Shown: piece after piece, positions 50,732 to 60,246 of the stretch
Numbering within the stretch: the first letter of the stretch is position 1
Layout of the letters: every line of letters starts with the position of its first letter
Origin: Pseudomonas psychrophila
GTDB taxonomy: Bacteria; Pseudomonadota; Gammaproteobacteria; Pseudomonadales; Pseudomonadaceae
Length of the DNA: 64,000 nucleotides
Assembly: GCF_001043005.1 (NCBI RefSeq)
Contig: NZ_JYKZ01000002.1
Coordinates: forward strand, 496,001-560,000
Reading direction: 5' to 3'
Program-made: the position numbers and the translations under genes
The notes under the pieces: model-generated
Told to the model about the DNA's origin: nothing
Seen by the model: the letters and a program-made list of their open reading frames with translations, nothing else
Databases searched by the model: none

Positions 50732-51961
50732 ATGCCCTTCACCCGTACCCTTCTTGCCCTCTCTTTGGGCATGGCTTTACTGCAAAACCCGGCCTTCGCT
50801 GCACCGCCACTGTCGATGGCCGACGGCGTCGCCCGCGTCAGTACACAGGACAGCAATGCCTGGGTCGAGATCAACAAGGCCGCGTTCGAAAACAACATCC
50901 GCGTGCTGCAAACCACCCTCGCCGGCAAGTCGAAAATCTGCGCAGTGCTCAAGGCTGATGCCTACGGCCACGGGATTGGCCTGCTGATGCCGTCGATCAT
51001 CGCCATGGGTGTGCCTTGCGTCGGTGTTGCAAGTAATGAAGAAGCACGTGTAGTGCGTGAAAGCGGCTTCAAGGGCCAACTGATCCGCGTGCGCACGGCG
51101 GCACTGAGCGAGCTGGAAGCAGCATTGCCGTACAACATGGAAGAATTGGTGGGTAACCTCGATTTCGCCGTCAAAGCCAGCCTGATCGCCGAACAACACG
51201 GTCGTCCGCTGGTGGTTCACCTGGGTCTTAACTCAAGTGGCATGAGCCGTAACGGTGTTGAAATGACCACGGCTGAAGGCCGTCGCGATGCAGTGGCTAT
51301 CACCAAGGTACCGAACCTTGAAGTGCGGGCGATCATGACCCACTTCGCAGTCGAGGATGCCGATGACGTGCGCGCCGGTCTCAAGGCGTTCAACCAGCAA
51401 GCCCAATGGTTGATCGACACGGCTCAACTGGATCGCAGCAAAATCACCCTGCACGCGGCCAACTCGTTCGCCACCCTTGAAGTGCCAGAGTCGCACCTGG
51501 ACATGGTCCGCCCTGGCGGCGCGCTGTTCGGTGATACCGTGCCGTCCCACACCGACTACAAGCGCGTGATGCAATTCAAATCCCACGTGGCCTCGGTCAA
51601 CCGCTACCCCAAGGGCAACACCGTCGGTTACGACCGCACCTACACCCTGGGCCGCGACTCGAAACTGGCCAACATCACCGTTGGTTATTCCGACGGCTAC
51701 CGTCGCGCCTTCACCAACAAAGGCATCGTGCTGATCAACGGGCACCGTGTGCCCGTGGTGGGCAAGGTCTCGATGAACACCCTGATGGTCGACGTCACCG
51801 ACGCGCCGGATGTGAAGAGTGGCGATGAAGTGGTGCTGTTCGGGCATCAAGGCAAAGCCGAAATCACCCAGGCAGAAGTTGAAGACATCAACGGCGCACT
51901 GCTTGCCGACCTGTATACGGTGTGGGGCAATTCCAACCCCAAGATCCTGACCGACAAATAA
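50732..51961 (+). CDS. bsr: Periplasmic broad-specificity/arginine amino-acid racemase
   Basis: A 409-residue secreted PLP racemase of the alanine racemase fold. The signal peptide is MPFTRTLLALSLGMALLQNP and AFA, followed by APPLS. KADAYGHG near residues 74-81 carries the PLP lysine; the C-terminal beta domain includes VSMNTLMVDVTDAP. It is nearly identical in pattern to BSR of P. putida and arginine racemase of P. taetrolens, which racemise Arg, Lys and other amino acids in the periplasm. The ATG at 50732 gives the 409-residue length of those enzymes; one 15 bp upstream is less likely. It lies alone. Confidence 0.92.
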   Translation: MPFTRTLLALSLGMALLQNPAFAAPPLSMADGVARVSTQDSNAWVEINKAAFENNIRVLQTTLAGKSKICAVLKADAYGHGIGLLMPSIIAMGVPCVGVASNEEARVVRESGFKGQLIRVRTAALSELEAALPYNMEELVGNLDFAVKASLIAEQHGRPLVVHLGLNSSGMSRNGVEMTTAEGRRDAVAITKVPNLEVRAIMTHFAVEDADDVRAGLKAFNQQAQWLIDTAQLDRSKITLHAANSFATLEVPESHLDMVRPGGALFGDTVPSHTDYKRVMQFKSHVASVNRYPKGNTVGYDRTYTLGRDSKLANITVGYSDGYRRAFTNKGIVLINGHRVPVVGKVSMNTLMVDVTDAPDVKSGDEVVLFGHQGKAEITQAEVEDINGALLADLYTVWGNSNPKILTDK

Positions 51962-51971
51962 GCCGATCTGT

Positions 51972-52019
51972 AGCCCCTGTAACCCTGACAAGCTGGGCGA
52001 GGCTGCGGTTACAGGGGTT
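51972..52019. repeat. Inverted repeat after the racemase gene
   Basis: Arms AGCCCCTGTAACC and GGTTACAGGGGTT (one G-T pair) enclose 22 nt that contain GGGCGAGGCTGCG, similar to the second REP-like family. It begins 11 bp after the racemase stop and may end its transcript although no T-run follows. Confidence 0.45.
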
Positions 52020-52066
52020 CAGCCCGTCATTGGAAACACCAGGCAACATTCCCGAGCATGCGTTAA

Positions 52067-52081
52067 TGAGAAGCGCTATCA
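52067..52081. promoter_or_regulatory. Fur-box-like site upstream of the second ECF sigma gene
   Basis: TGAGAAGCGCTATCA keeps the TGA and TATCA ends of the Fur consensus (9-10 of 14 positions) and lies 40 bp before the sigma factor start, which suits an iron-regulated receptor system. Confidence 0.45.
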
Positions 52082-52120
52082 TTGCGATCCTTGTCAGTGT
52101 CTGCTCTGGAATTGCAATCG

Positions 52121-52633
52121 ATGCTCACGTCCTCTTCTTCCACACGCTGTGCCTTGGGTGAACTCTACGTTCAACACCATGGCTGGGTGGTGCAGTTGCT
52201 GCGCCGCAAACTGGGCAATCATGAGCAGGCGCTGGATCTGGCCCAGGACACCTTTTTGCGGATGCTGCGCACTGACACGCAACCGGTGTTACGAGAACCG
52301 CGAGCCTATCTGACGACCATTGCCAGCCGCCTGTGCGGCCAGTATTTCCGCCGTCAGGCACTGGAGCGGGCGTACATGGAGTCGCTGGCGACCCTTGAGC
52401 CAGAGCATATGCCTTCCCCGGAGGCGCGCCTGCTGGTGCTTGAAGCACTGGACGCTGTCGGCCAGGTTCTCGATGGCCTGGGCGCCAAAGTGCGGGAAAT
52501 CTTCCTGCTGTCGCAACTGGACGGACTGACCTACCCGCAAATTGCCGCGCGCATGGGCCTGACAGTCAACGTCGTACAAAAAGCCATGCTCAAGGCTTAT
52601 CGTCACTGCTATAGCGCGGTCTACACCGGGTGA
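52121..52633 (+). CDS. FecI-type ECF sigma factor
   Basis: A 170-residue ECF sigma of the iron-starvation group. Region 2 includes NHEQALDLAQDTFLRMLR and region 4 REIFLLSQLDGLTYPQIAARM. The ATG at 52121 is chosen because an upstream Met at 52082 would overlap the Fur-like site and add unconserved sequence. It is followed by a FecR gene (GTGA overlap) and a TonB receptor with a signalling domain, a complete cell-surface signalling set. Confidence 0.87.
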   Translation: MLTSSSSTRCALGELYVQHHGWVVQLLRRKLGNHEQALDLAQDTFLRMLRTDTQPVLREPRAYLTTIASRLCGQYFRRQALERAYMESLATLEPEHMPSPEARLLVLEALDAVGQVLDGLGAKVREIFLLSQLDGLTYPQIAARMGLTVNVVQKAMLKAYRHCYSAVYTG

Positions 52634-53601
52634 GCCTGTTCGAGCCCGGCAACGCTCAGCGCCTGGACCAGGACGTGGTCGAGCAGGCCCTGCAGTGGAT
52701 GGTCATTGTGCAATCGGGAGTCAGTACCGAAGCCGAACGTCAGGCCTGCCAGCATTGGCGCACGCAATCCCCGCAGCATGAAATGGCCTGGCTGCGGTTA
52801 ACCGGGCTAAACGCCGATTTTCGCGACAGCACCCGCATGCTCCCCGCCGCAGGAGCGCGCACCTTGTTGCGCTCACGCAACGTCACTTCTCGACGCACCC
52901 TGCTCAAGGGCTTTGCCGGTCTAGGAGTGGCGCTGGCCACGGGCTACAGCGTTCGTGAGCGGATACTGCTGCCAGAGCTGTTCAGTGACTACCGCACCGC
53001 GACCGGTGAACGCAGGCAGGTGTCGCTGGCCCAGAATACCGATCTGACACTGGACACCCATACCGCCCTCGATGCCCGGACCACGGGCTCGGCTACCGAC
53101 CTGACGCTGAACCTGGGCCGTGTACTGATCACCGGGGCCAACATCAGCCTGAGCACCGCCTACGGCCGGGTGCAGCCCACGGGCTACTCACGATTAGTGA
53201 TCAGTCAGAACCTGCCCGGAGTCGATGGCACACGAGTGCAAGTTTTGACCGGCAGCGCGTCGATCGAGCTGGCATGGGGCGACAGCTTCAGCCTTGGTGC
53301 CGGTCAACAGGTGACGTTTGACAGCAGCGCTGCCGGACCTCGTGGCCAGGTCATGACCGGAGCCGATGCCTGGGTCAACGGCCTGTTGATCGCCGAACGC
53401 ATGCCGTTGTCCCAGGTCATTGCCCAACTCAACCGCTATCGTCCAGGCGTGGTGCGCTGCGACCCGGCAGTGGCCGCATTACAGGTATCGGGCTCGTTCT
53501 CCATCGACCGTCCGGATGCCAGCCTTGACCTGCTTGCCCGCGTGCTGCCGATTCGTGTGCAGCGTGTGTTTGGCTACTGGGCCAACGTGGTCGCCGCCTG
53601 A
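52630..53601 (+). CDS. FecR-family anti-sigma factor / signal transducer
   Basis: A 323-residue protein starting with GTG. The cytoplasmic N-terminal part (DVVEQALQWMVIVQSGVSTE then CQHWRTQSPQHEMAWLRL) binds sigma. One membrane segment lies near residues 93-108 (GFAGLGVALATGYS). The periplasmic FecR domain starts YRTATGERRQVSLAQNT, and the C-terminus (SGSFSIDRPDASLDLLARVL) is STN-like. It couples the receptor at 53714 to the sigma factor just upstream. Confidence 0.87.
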   Translation: MSLFEPGNAQRLDQDVVEQALQWMVIVQSGVSTEAERQACQHWRTQSPQHEMAWLRLTGLNADFRDSTRMLPAAGARTLLRSRNVTSRRTLLKGFAGLGVALATGYSVRERILLPELFSDYRTATGERRQVSLAQNTDLTLDTHTALDARTTGSATDLTLNLGRVLITGANISLSTAYGRVQPTGYSRLVISQNLPGVDGTRVQVLTGSASIELAWGDSFSLGAGQQVTFDSSAAGPRGQVMTGADAWVNGLLIAERMPLSQVIAQLNRYRPGVVRCDPAVAALQVSGSFSIDRPDASLDLLARVLPIRVQRVFGYWANVVAA

Positions 53602-53713
53602 AGAACATTTATTTTCAGTACAGGCGGCAGTTTTTTTCATCTGGTGCATCAAGTTCAGGGAAGACGCTGATTAACAGCGCAATGCCGACCCTTTTCACAC
53701 ATGGACAGTCTTT

Positions 53714-56125
53714 ATGCACAGCCCACTTACCCCCCTTGCCGGTGCATTGCGCACCGTTGTACTCGGTTTATCCATCGCCACGGCCAGCCACCCAGCATTC
53801 GCAGCAACGGGCGACGAGCACGCCTACCACATCGCTGCGGGCAATCTGGACTCGGTATTAGGCAGCTTTGGCCAGCAATCGGGCGTGATGATCGCCGTTG
53901 ATTCGACGCTGACCACCGGCATCCACAGCAGCGGTTTAAGCGGCAACTTTGCCGTCAGCGAAGGCCTGCAGCGACTCCTTGAGCCGCTGGGCCTGCAAGC
54001 GGTGAGCGAAGGCGACGGTTTCAGGGTTATTGCACGACCGACCCAGAACAACGGGCAACTGGAGTTGCAGGCCACTCAGGTCATGTCAAACCAGCTCGGC
54101 ACCATCACCGAAGGCAGCGGCTCATACACCCCCGGCACCATCGCCACGGCCACCCGCATGGTGCTCTCGCCACGTGAAACACCGCAGTCGATCACGGTGA
54201 TTACCCGTCAGCACATGGATGATTTTGGCCTCAACTCCATCGACGAAGTGATGCGCCACACCCCGGGGATCACCGTGTCGACTTTTGACAGCGAACGCAC
54301 CAATTACTACGCCCGCGGTTTCTCAGTCGAGAACTTCCAGTACGACGGCATTCCCACCCTGCGCAACTCGGCGTACTCGTCGGGGCAAACCCTGAGCGAC
54401 ATGGCCATCTATGACCGGGTGGAAATCCTCAAGGGAGCAACCGGCCTGCTGACCGGTGCCGGCGCGCCCGGTGCGACGATCAACCTGATCCGCAAAAAGC
54501 CGACCCGCGACTTCAAGGCCAGCGTCGAGGTAGGGGCTGGCAGCTGGGACAATTACCGCACCCAAGTCGACGTCAGCGGCCCGCTCACCGACAGCGGCAA
54601 CGTGCGCGGCCGCGCCGTGGCGGCCTATCAGGACAAAAACTCGTTCATGGAACGTTACGAGCGCAAGACCGGTGTCTATTTCGGTACCCTGGAAGCCGAT
54701 CTGAGCGATGACACCCTGCTGACCGTGGGCTTCGACTATCAGAACAACGACCCTCATGCCTCGGGCTGGTCAGGCAGTCGCCCATTATTCGACCGCACGG
54801 GCGAACCTATCGATGTAAAGCGCTCGTATAACAATGGTGCCAACTGGAGCCGCTGGGAGCAGACCACCCAGAGCGTATTCGCCACTCTGGAGCACAGCTT
54901 CGCCAACGCCTGGGTCGGCAAGGCGCAGCTCACCCATCAGGTCAACAGCTACGATGCACCCCTGGGCTCGGTCATGAGCGGCCCCTCTCCCGCCACCGGC
55001 CTGTCATCGATCTATGCCAACAAATTTACCGGCAACACCCGCACTGATGCTGCCGACGCCTACTTCAGCGGCCCCTTCAGCCTGGCCGGCCGCGAACATG
55101 AACTGGTCATCGGTGCCTCAGCGTCCAGCGCCCACTGGCGAGGCAAGGACTACGGCAACCCGACCTTTTTAAGTGCCAACGTGGTTGATTTCTGGAACTT
55201 CGATGGCAAGACCACTGAGCCGAACTGGGGCGCACCGACCCAATACAATGACACCACCACGCGACAAACCGCAGGCTACCTCAGCGCCCGCTTCAACCTG
55301 ACCGATGAGCTGAACCTGTTGCTCGGTACACGGGTCGCCAACTACTGGCTGACTGGCGATTACGACACCACCGAAACTGGCCGTCTGGTGCCATATGTGG
55401 GGGCCACCTACGACCTGAACGACAACTTCACGGCGTATGCCAGCTACACCGACATCTTCATGCCGCAGACCTACAACCGTGATCGCAACAACAAAGTGCT
55501 TGAGCCGGATGAAGGCAAAAACTACGAAGTGGGGATCAAGGGCGAGTTCTATGGTGGCAGGCTGAACACCAGCCTGGCCTACTTCGAGGTGCATGAAACC
55601 AACCGTGCCGAGCCGGATGCCGAATACAACGCGGACCCGACCAACCCGTCGATTCTTTATGCGTCGATCGGCACCAAAGCCAAGGCCAAGGGCTTCGAAG
55701 CCGAAATGTCCGGTGAACTGGCACCGGGCTGGCAAGCGCAGGCAGGTTTTACCCACAAAATCATTCGCGACAGCGAAGATAAAAAAATCTCCACCTGGGA
55801 GCCTGAGGACCAATTGAGCGTTTACACCACCTACAAATTCAAGGGGCCGCTGGACCGTTTGACCATCGGCGGCGGTGCGCGGTGGCAGAGCCGCAGCTGG
55901 CAGAACATCTACAACCGCGCCAGGGACCAGTACCAGGACTTTAGCCAGGATGCCTACTGGCTGGTCGATGCGATGGCCCGCTATCAAGTCAACGAGCACC
56001 TGTCCACCACACTCAACGTCAATAACCTGTTCGACAAGCTGTACTACACCAACATCGGCTTCTATAACACCGCCTATTACGGCGACCCGCGCAACGTGAT
56101 GCTCAATACCCGCTGGGATTTCTAG
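53714..56125 (+). CDS. TonB-dependent siderophore receptor with signalling domain
   Basis: An 803-residue receptor. The signal peptide ends near residue 31 (ASHPAFAA). The STN domain (about 38-112, AGNLDSVLGSFGQQSGVMIAVDS) marks it as a transducer. The plug (about 150-270, SPRETPQSITVITRQHMDDF, GFSVENFQYDGIPT, LKGATGLLTGAGAPGATINL) and barrel ending in Phe (NTRWDF) follow the FpvA/FhuE/FoxA siderophore family. The ligand cannot be named. It is 112 bp after its fecR partner. Confidence 0.87.
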   Translation: MHSPLTPLAGALRTVVLGLSIATASHPAFAATGDEHAYHIAAGNLDSVLGSFGQQSGVMIAVDSTLTTGIHSSGLSGNFAVSEGLQRLLEPLGLQAVSEGDGFRVIARPTQNNGQLELQATQVMSNQLGTITEGSGSYTPGTIATATRMVLSPRETPQSITVITRQHMDDFGLNSIDEVMRHTPGITVSTFDSERTNYYARGFSVENFQYDGIPTLRNSAYSSGQTLSDMAIYDRVEILKGATGLLTGAGAPGATINLIRKKPTRDFKASVEVGAGSWDNYRTQVDVSGPLTDSGNVRGRAVAAYQDKNSFMERYERKTGVYFGTLEADLSDDTLLTVGFDYQNNDPHASGWSGSRPLFDRTGEPIDVKRSYNNGANWSRWEQTTQSVFATLEHSFANAWVGKAQLTHQVNSYDAPLGSVMSGPSPATGLSSIYANKFTGNTRTDAADAYFSGPFSLAGREHELVIGASASSAHWRGKDYGNPTFLSANVVDFWNFDGKTTEPNWGAPTQYNDTTTRQTAGYLSARFNLTDELNLLLGTRVANYWLTGDYDTTETGRLVPYVGATYDLNDNFTAYASYTDIFMPQTYNRDRNNKVLEPDEGKNYEVGIKGEFYGGRLNTSLAYFEVHETNRAEPDAEYNADPTNPSILYASIGTKAKAKGFEAEMSGELAPGWQAQAGFTHKIIRDSEDKKISTWEPEDQLSVYTTYKFKGPLDRLTIGGGARWQSRSWQNIYNRARDQYQDFSQDAYWLVDAMARYQVNEHLSTTLNVNNLFDKLYYTNIGFYNTAYYGDPRNVMLNTRWDF

Positions 56126-56164
56126 GCCGTATGTCAGCAGCCAAAGAGTCCTGCCACAGCCCCT

Positions 56165-56326
56165 TGTAGCCGCTGACGAGTAGAACGAGGCTGCGTCCGG
56201 CTTCGAAGCAGTCGTAAATCCAGAAATGGCGGTGAGCCAGTTAAAACCGGATATCAGGATTTGCGATCTCTACGTCGCAGTGGCGCACCAACCGGTCGCA
56301 GCCTTCGTTTCTCGTCAGCGGCTACA
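56165..56326. repeat. Paired inverted repeats of a second REP-like family
   Basis: TGTAGCCGCTGACGAGTAGA begins the left copy (56165-56195), and its near-complement ending CTCGTCAGCGGCTACA forms the right one (56297-56326). They enclose about 100 bp and make a REPIN-like structure between the two TonB receptor genes. Confidence 0.7.
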
Positions 56327-56405
56327 AAATCTGCCCGTAGCCATTCTGCAACCGAAAACGGTAAGCCGTGCGGGCTCGTGAATGCGAATAGTAAAGATTG
56401 GTAAA

Positions 56406-56420
56406 TAGAATTGATTATCA
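56406..56420. promoter_or_regulatory. Fur-box-like site upstream of the second siderophore receptor
   Basis: TAGAATTGATTATCA matches the right half of the Fur consensus perfectly (ATTATCA) and the left half in part, 10 of 14 positions, 70 bp before the receptor ATG. AT-rich sequence on both sides fits a promoter. Confidence 0.5.
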
Positions 56421-56489
56421 TTGGTGTAGATGTAAAACTTTGTAACCAATTCTCGTTTACGCAGTTCCAGTCCGGAGTATTCGCAGATC

Positions 56490-58607
56490 ATGCGCCCACT
56501 GTTCACCCTCCCCACGTCAGCACTCACGCTGGTTGCCCTGGGTATTTTCAATCACGCCCTGGCCGATGAAAACACCCTGAATCTACCGTCCACAAGCATC
56601 ACCTCCACGGCCGACAGCGATGAAGCGCCACAGGGTTATCAGGCCAAGCCGAATGCAACGACTACACGGTTGAACCTCACGGCAGGTCAAACGCCACAGG
56701 GCATTACCAGCATCAAGCGTGAACAACTGGATGACTTCAAACTCAACAGCATTCGCGATGTGCTGGAGAGTACTCCGGGGGTGAACGTGCAAAAGGTCGA
56801 GACCGACCGCACCTACTTCACCGCCCGCGGTTTTGATATCACCAATTTCCAGTACGACGGCATGGGCATGGGGCTGACTGGCGGTGTACTGGTGGGCGAT
56901 ATCGACACGGCCCCCTATGAGCAAGTCGATATTCTGCACGGTGCCAACGGCCTGATGACGGGCACCGGCAACCCTTCGGCCACGGTTAATTTCATCCGCA
57001 AACGGCCCACGTATGAACCTGAAGCCAAGGTCAGCGTCAGCGCCGGGTCCTGGGACAAGCGCCGCGTCGACCTGGATGTGTCCGGGCCGCTGACGGACTC
57101 AGGCAATGTGCGCGGGCGAGTGATCTATGCCAACGAAGTGGGCAATTCCTATCTGGATCGTTACTCCCGGGAAAAGAACATTTTCAGTGGCATGCTGGCC
57201 TTCGACCTGACCGACGACGACACCCTGACCGTGGGTTACGAAGACCAGAAGAGCGACGCCAACGGTGCCAGTTGGGGGGCATTGCCATTGACCGACAGCA
57301 ACGGCAATGCGTTGCACTACAGCAGCACCCGCTCCAACATTGCCCAGCCCTGGGTGTACTGGGACGTACGTACCACCCGCGCCTTTGCCGAGTGGCAGCA
57401 CAGTTTCGCCAATGACTGGAAGTCGACGCTGACCCTGACCGCCATGGAGCACCGCGAAGACACCGACATGTTCTACATTTATGGCGATAAAGCCTCGGCT
57501 ACCGGTTACACGGGCCTGGCCTCCAACTACAAGGGCAAAACCCGCGAGCTGGATGGCGACCTTTCGTTCAGCGGCCCTTTCAGCCTGGGCGGTCGCGAAC
57601 ACCAACTGACGTTCGGCGCCAATGTGGCGCGCTCACGCACCCATGAAACGTCGCTGTACGGCACCTCGTCATATTACACCCCGGTGTCGCTGGAAGACGC
57701 CCTCAATGGTTCCATCCCCAAGCCCACTTACAGCAATACTGCCCTTGCAGACGCGACATCGAACTATACCGACCGCCAGAAAAGCCTCTATGCCGGCGCC
57801 CGTTTCAGCCTGACCGACGACCTGCACCTGATCACCGGTGCGCGCATGCTCAGTGCCGACAGCGACGGTGACAACTACGGCTCGCGCCGCGACGTAAGGG
57901 TTCATGGCAAGATCACGCCGTACGCAGGCGTGGTCTACGACCTCACGCCGAAATACTCGCTGTATGCCAGCTACACCAAAATCTTCAATCCGCAGTACTA
58001 CCTCAACACTCAGGGCCAGGTACTGGAACCCCTGGAAGGCAAAAGCTACGAGGCCGGCATTAAGGGGCACCTGCTGGACAAGCGACTGGACGTTTCGGCT
58101 GCGGTGTTCCACACCAAGCAGGACAACGTCGCCACTTATGTTGGCTTTGACTCTGCCCTGGGCGGTTACCTGTATGACGGCATGTCGTATAAAAGCAGCG
58201 GCCTGGAACTCGAAGCCTCGGGGGAACTGGCACCAGGTCTGCAAATCAGCGGCGGCTACACCTATGTCTACATAACCGATGCCGACAACAACCGCGGGCG
58301 CAAATTTATCCCGCGCAATGCACTGACCTCATCCATGACCTACAGGTTGCCGATGGCGCCTAAGGTCAAAGTGGGTGGCAGCCTCAAATGGCAGAGCAAA
58401 ATCGAGAACGACGACGCTCCGGCCGCGAACCAGGCCGCTTATGCGCTGGTGGGCCTGATGACCAGCTATGACATTGATCCGCACTGGAGCACCCAGCTCA
58501 ACCTCGACAACCTGACCAACGAGAAGTACCTGCAAAGCGTTCGATACGGCCAGAGCAACTACGGTGCACCGCGCAACGTGACGGCGTCGGTCAGCTGGAA
58601 GTTCTAA
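56490..58607 (+). CDS. TonB-dependent siderophore receptor without signalling domain
   Basis: A 705-residue receptor. The signal peptide (about 1-26, ending NHALA) leads directly to a TonB-box/plug region (TTRLNLTAGQTPQGITSIKR, GFDITNFQYDGMGM, LHGANGLMTGTGNPSATVNF). There is no STN domain, so it transports without surface signalling. The barrel ends ASVSWKF. The plug is close to that of the upstream receptor, suggesting related hydroxamate-type ligands, which is inference. A Fur-like site lies upstream. Confidence 0.87.
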   Translation: MRPLFTLPTSALTLVALGIFNHALADENTLNLPSTSITSTADSDEAPQGYQAKPNATTTRLNLTAGQTPQGITSIKREQLDDFKLNSIRDVLESTPGVNVQKVETDRTYFTARGFDITNFQYDGMGMGLTGGVLVGDIDTAPYEQVDILHGANGLMTGTGNPSATVNFIRKRPTYEPEAKVSVSAGSWDKRRVDLDVSGPLTDSGNVRGRVIYANEVGNSYLDRYSREKNIFSGMLAFDLTDDDTLTVGYEDQKSDANGASWGALPLTDSNGNALHYSSTRSNIAQPWVYWDVRTTRAFAEWQHSFANDWKSTLTLTAMEHREDTDMFYIYGDKASATGYTGLASNYKGKTRELDGDLSFSGPFSLGGREHQLTFGANVARSRTHETSLYGTSSYYTPVSLEDALNGSIPKPTYSNTALADATSNYTDRQKSLYAGARFSLTDDLHLITGARMLSADSDGDNYGSRRDVRVHGKITPYAGVVYDLTPKYSLYASYTKIFNPQYYLNTQGQVLEPLEGKSYEAGIKGHLLDKRLDVSAAVFHTKQDNVATYVGFDSALGGYLYDGMSYKSSGLELEASGELAPGLQISGGYTYVYITDADNNRGRKFIPRNALTSSMTYRLPMAPKVKVGGSLKWQSKIENDDAPAANQAAYALVGLMTSYDIDPHWSTQLNLDNLTNEKYLQSVRYGQSNYGAPRNVTASVSWKF

Positions 58608-58630
58608 ACCTGGAACGTGACCAGTTGCAG

Positions 58631-58659
58631 CCTGCTCGCGAACGACCTTCGCGAGCAGG
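58631..58659 (+). terminator. Hairpin after the second siderophore receptor
   Basis: A perfect 12-bp stem (CCTGCTCGCGAA / TTCGCGAGCAGG) with a 5-nt loop begins 23 bp after the receptor stop. Its right arm is part of a REP copy, so it can act as a transcript end although there is no T-run. Confidence 0.45.
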
Positions 58660-58794
58660 CTCGCTCCCACCATAGTTCCTGCAAGGCTCAAACTCTGTGG
58701 GCGCCGTAGTTCCTGTGGGAGCGAGCCCGCTCGCGAAGGCAGCACAGTGATTGCACCGTGTGGTGCATGAATCGCGAGCAGGCTCGCTCACACA
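58646..58794. repeat. Cluster of three REP elements
   Basis: REP copies lie at 58646-58670, 58714-58738 (inverted) and 58771-58794, with the core GCGAGCAGGCTCGCTCCCAC or its complement. Spacings are 43 and 32 bp. They fill the gap between the receptor and phosphodiesterase genes. Confidence 0.88.
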
Positions 58795-58849
58795 CTTGAA
58801 TGACCTGCCACACTGGTGTAACAGGACCACTACGCCACGCAGGTATGCC

Positions 58850-60055
58850 ATGGACTATCCCCGCATTACATGGATTGCGCTCAGTATGAGCCTTGCATTC
58901 ACCGCACAGGCCAGCGATACACCTGTCCACAAGGCTCTGCTGATAGGCGTGGACGGCATGCAATACCAGATGCTGCAAACAGCCATTCAACAGAATATGG
59001 CCCCCACTATCGCCAGCCTGAAACTGCATAAAAGCTACACCGGCGGCGTGCTGGGTACCTCCACGGAGCAACCCACGGTCAGTGGCCCCGGCTGGACAAC
59101 CATTCTGACCGGCAGCTGGGTTGACCGGCATCAGGTCAGTGCCAATGACGAGGCGTTGCGCAATCAGGCGCCCAGCCTGTTCAAACAGTTCAAGCTGGCA
59201 TTCCCTGACCGCAAGACTGCCAGTATCGTCAGCTGGAACGTGATCAACGCACACTTCGCCGAGGATATTACCCAGGGTTACATTGACCTGGCCGTCAAGT
59301 GCTCGGGGGTCGATCCGTGCGTCGTCGACAACGTCAGTCATGAACTGGAAACCGGCCAGCCCGATCTGTTGTTTGCCCACTTCGATGAACCCGATATCAC
59401 CGGCCACCGACTCGGCTTTACCCCCGAGTATCAACAGGCGATTCAGACCGTAGATGCCCAGCTCGGGCAGATTCTCCTGGCGCTGCAACGCCGTGAAAAA
59501 GCCCATCCCGAAGAAGACTGGCTGGTGATCGTATTGCCCGATCACGGCAGGCACTTGCCTGAAGGCAAGGACCACGGCCAGCAAACCCTGAGCGAAAAAA
59601 CCACTTTTATTGCCATGAACAAGACGGGCAACGCACACTTGCGCGCCCCCATCGTTAATCCGTCAAATCCCGACTTCAAAGGCCTGTATGGTTTTGCCAG
59701 CCAGGCCGACATTAGTCCGACCGTGCTGGCCTGGCTTGGGGTAAAACCGGATCTGACCCGTTACACGATGGATGGCCTGCCCCTGATCGGGCCCGTGGGT
59801 GTCAGACAGCTCACTGCGCAGCAACTACCAGATCGCGCCCAGGTCAACCTGTCCTGGCGTACAGAGACCCCGACGGGCAAGCCCGTACAGATTTACCGCG
59901 ACGGCCAGCCCATCGCCCGGCTCACCGACCATGAACATTCCTATGTCGATAACGATATCCAAGCGTTGAAGGGGCCCATCAACTACACGCTGGTGTTTAA
60001 CGGGGTACCGGTATCGCGTCTGGTAACCCTGCATGAGCAAACGTCGACGCCATAA
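58850..60055 (+). CDS. Secreted alkaline-phosphatase-superfamily phosphodiesterase
   Basis: A 401-residue protein. The signal peptide is about residues 1-21 (ALSMSLAFTAQAS). KALLIGVDGMQYQML near residues 27-41 gives the first metal-binding Asp; PTVSGPGWTTILTG contains the Ser/Thr nucleophile site; DHGRHLPEGKDHGQ near residues 230-243 gives further metal ligands. This is the type I phosphodiesterase/nucleotide pyrophosphatase fold. About 90 C-terminal residues form an extra beta-rich, fibronectin-like part. The ATG at 58850 is chosen for the signal peptide. Substrate unknown. Confidence 0.8.
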   Translation: MDYPRITWIALSMSLAFTAQASDTPVHKALLIGVDGMQYQMLQTAIQQNMAPTIASLKLHKSYTGGVLGTSTEQPTVSGPGWTTILTGSWVDRHQVSANDEALRNQAPSLFKQFKLAFPDRKTASIVSWNVINAHFAEDITQGYIDLAVKCSGVDPCVVDNVSHELETGQPDLLFAHFDEPDITGHRLGFTPEYQQAIQTVDAQLGQILLALQRREKAHPEEDWLVIVLPDHGRHLPEGKDHGQQTLSEKTTFIAMNKTGNAHLRAPIVNPSNPDFKGLYGFASQADISPTVLAWLGVKPDLTRYTMDGLPLIGPVGVRQLTAQQLPDRAQVNLSWRTETPTGKPVQIYRDGQPIARLTDHEHSYVDNDIQALKGPINYTLVFNGVPVSRLVTLHEQTSTP

Positions 60056-60092
60056 AAAAGGCGCTACCCGATCACTCGGGCAGCGCCTTTTT
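60054..60092. terminator. Rho-independent terminator after the phosphodiesterase
   Basis: The stem AAAAAAGGCGCTACCCG / CGGGCAGCGCCTTTTTT with a 6-nt loop and one mismatch starts in the stop codon and has a T-run in both directions. Confidence 0.9.
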
Positions 60093-60129
60093 CAAGACCA
60101 CTGTTGTTCACTTAAGCGATTTGCGCCTC

Positions 60130-60229
60130 TGTGGGAGCGGGCTTGCTCGCGATGAACTCCAGAACACCGTATTTACTCAGCCAATACGCGTCTTCGTTAA
60201 CGACCATCGCGAGCAAGCCCGCTCCCACA
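60130..60229. repeat. REPIN between phosphodiesterase and pepN
   Basis: Two inverted 25-bp REP copies (60130-60154 and 60205-60229) with a 50-bp spacer, the same arrangement and total length as the copy inside the flagellar block at 36488-36587, with a different spacer sequence. Confidence 0.92.
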
Positions 60230-60246
60230 TTTGAAAGTGAACTGGT

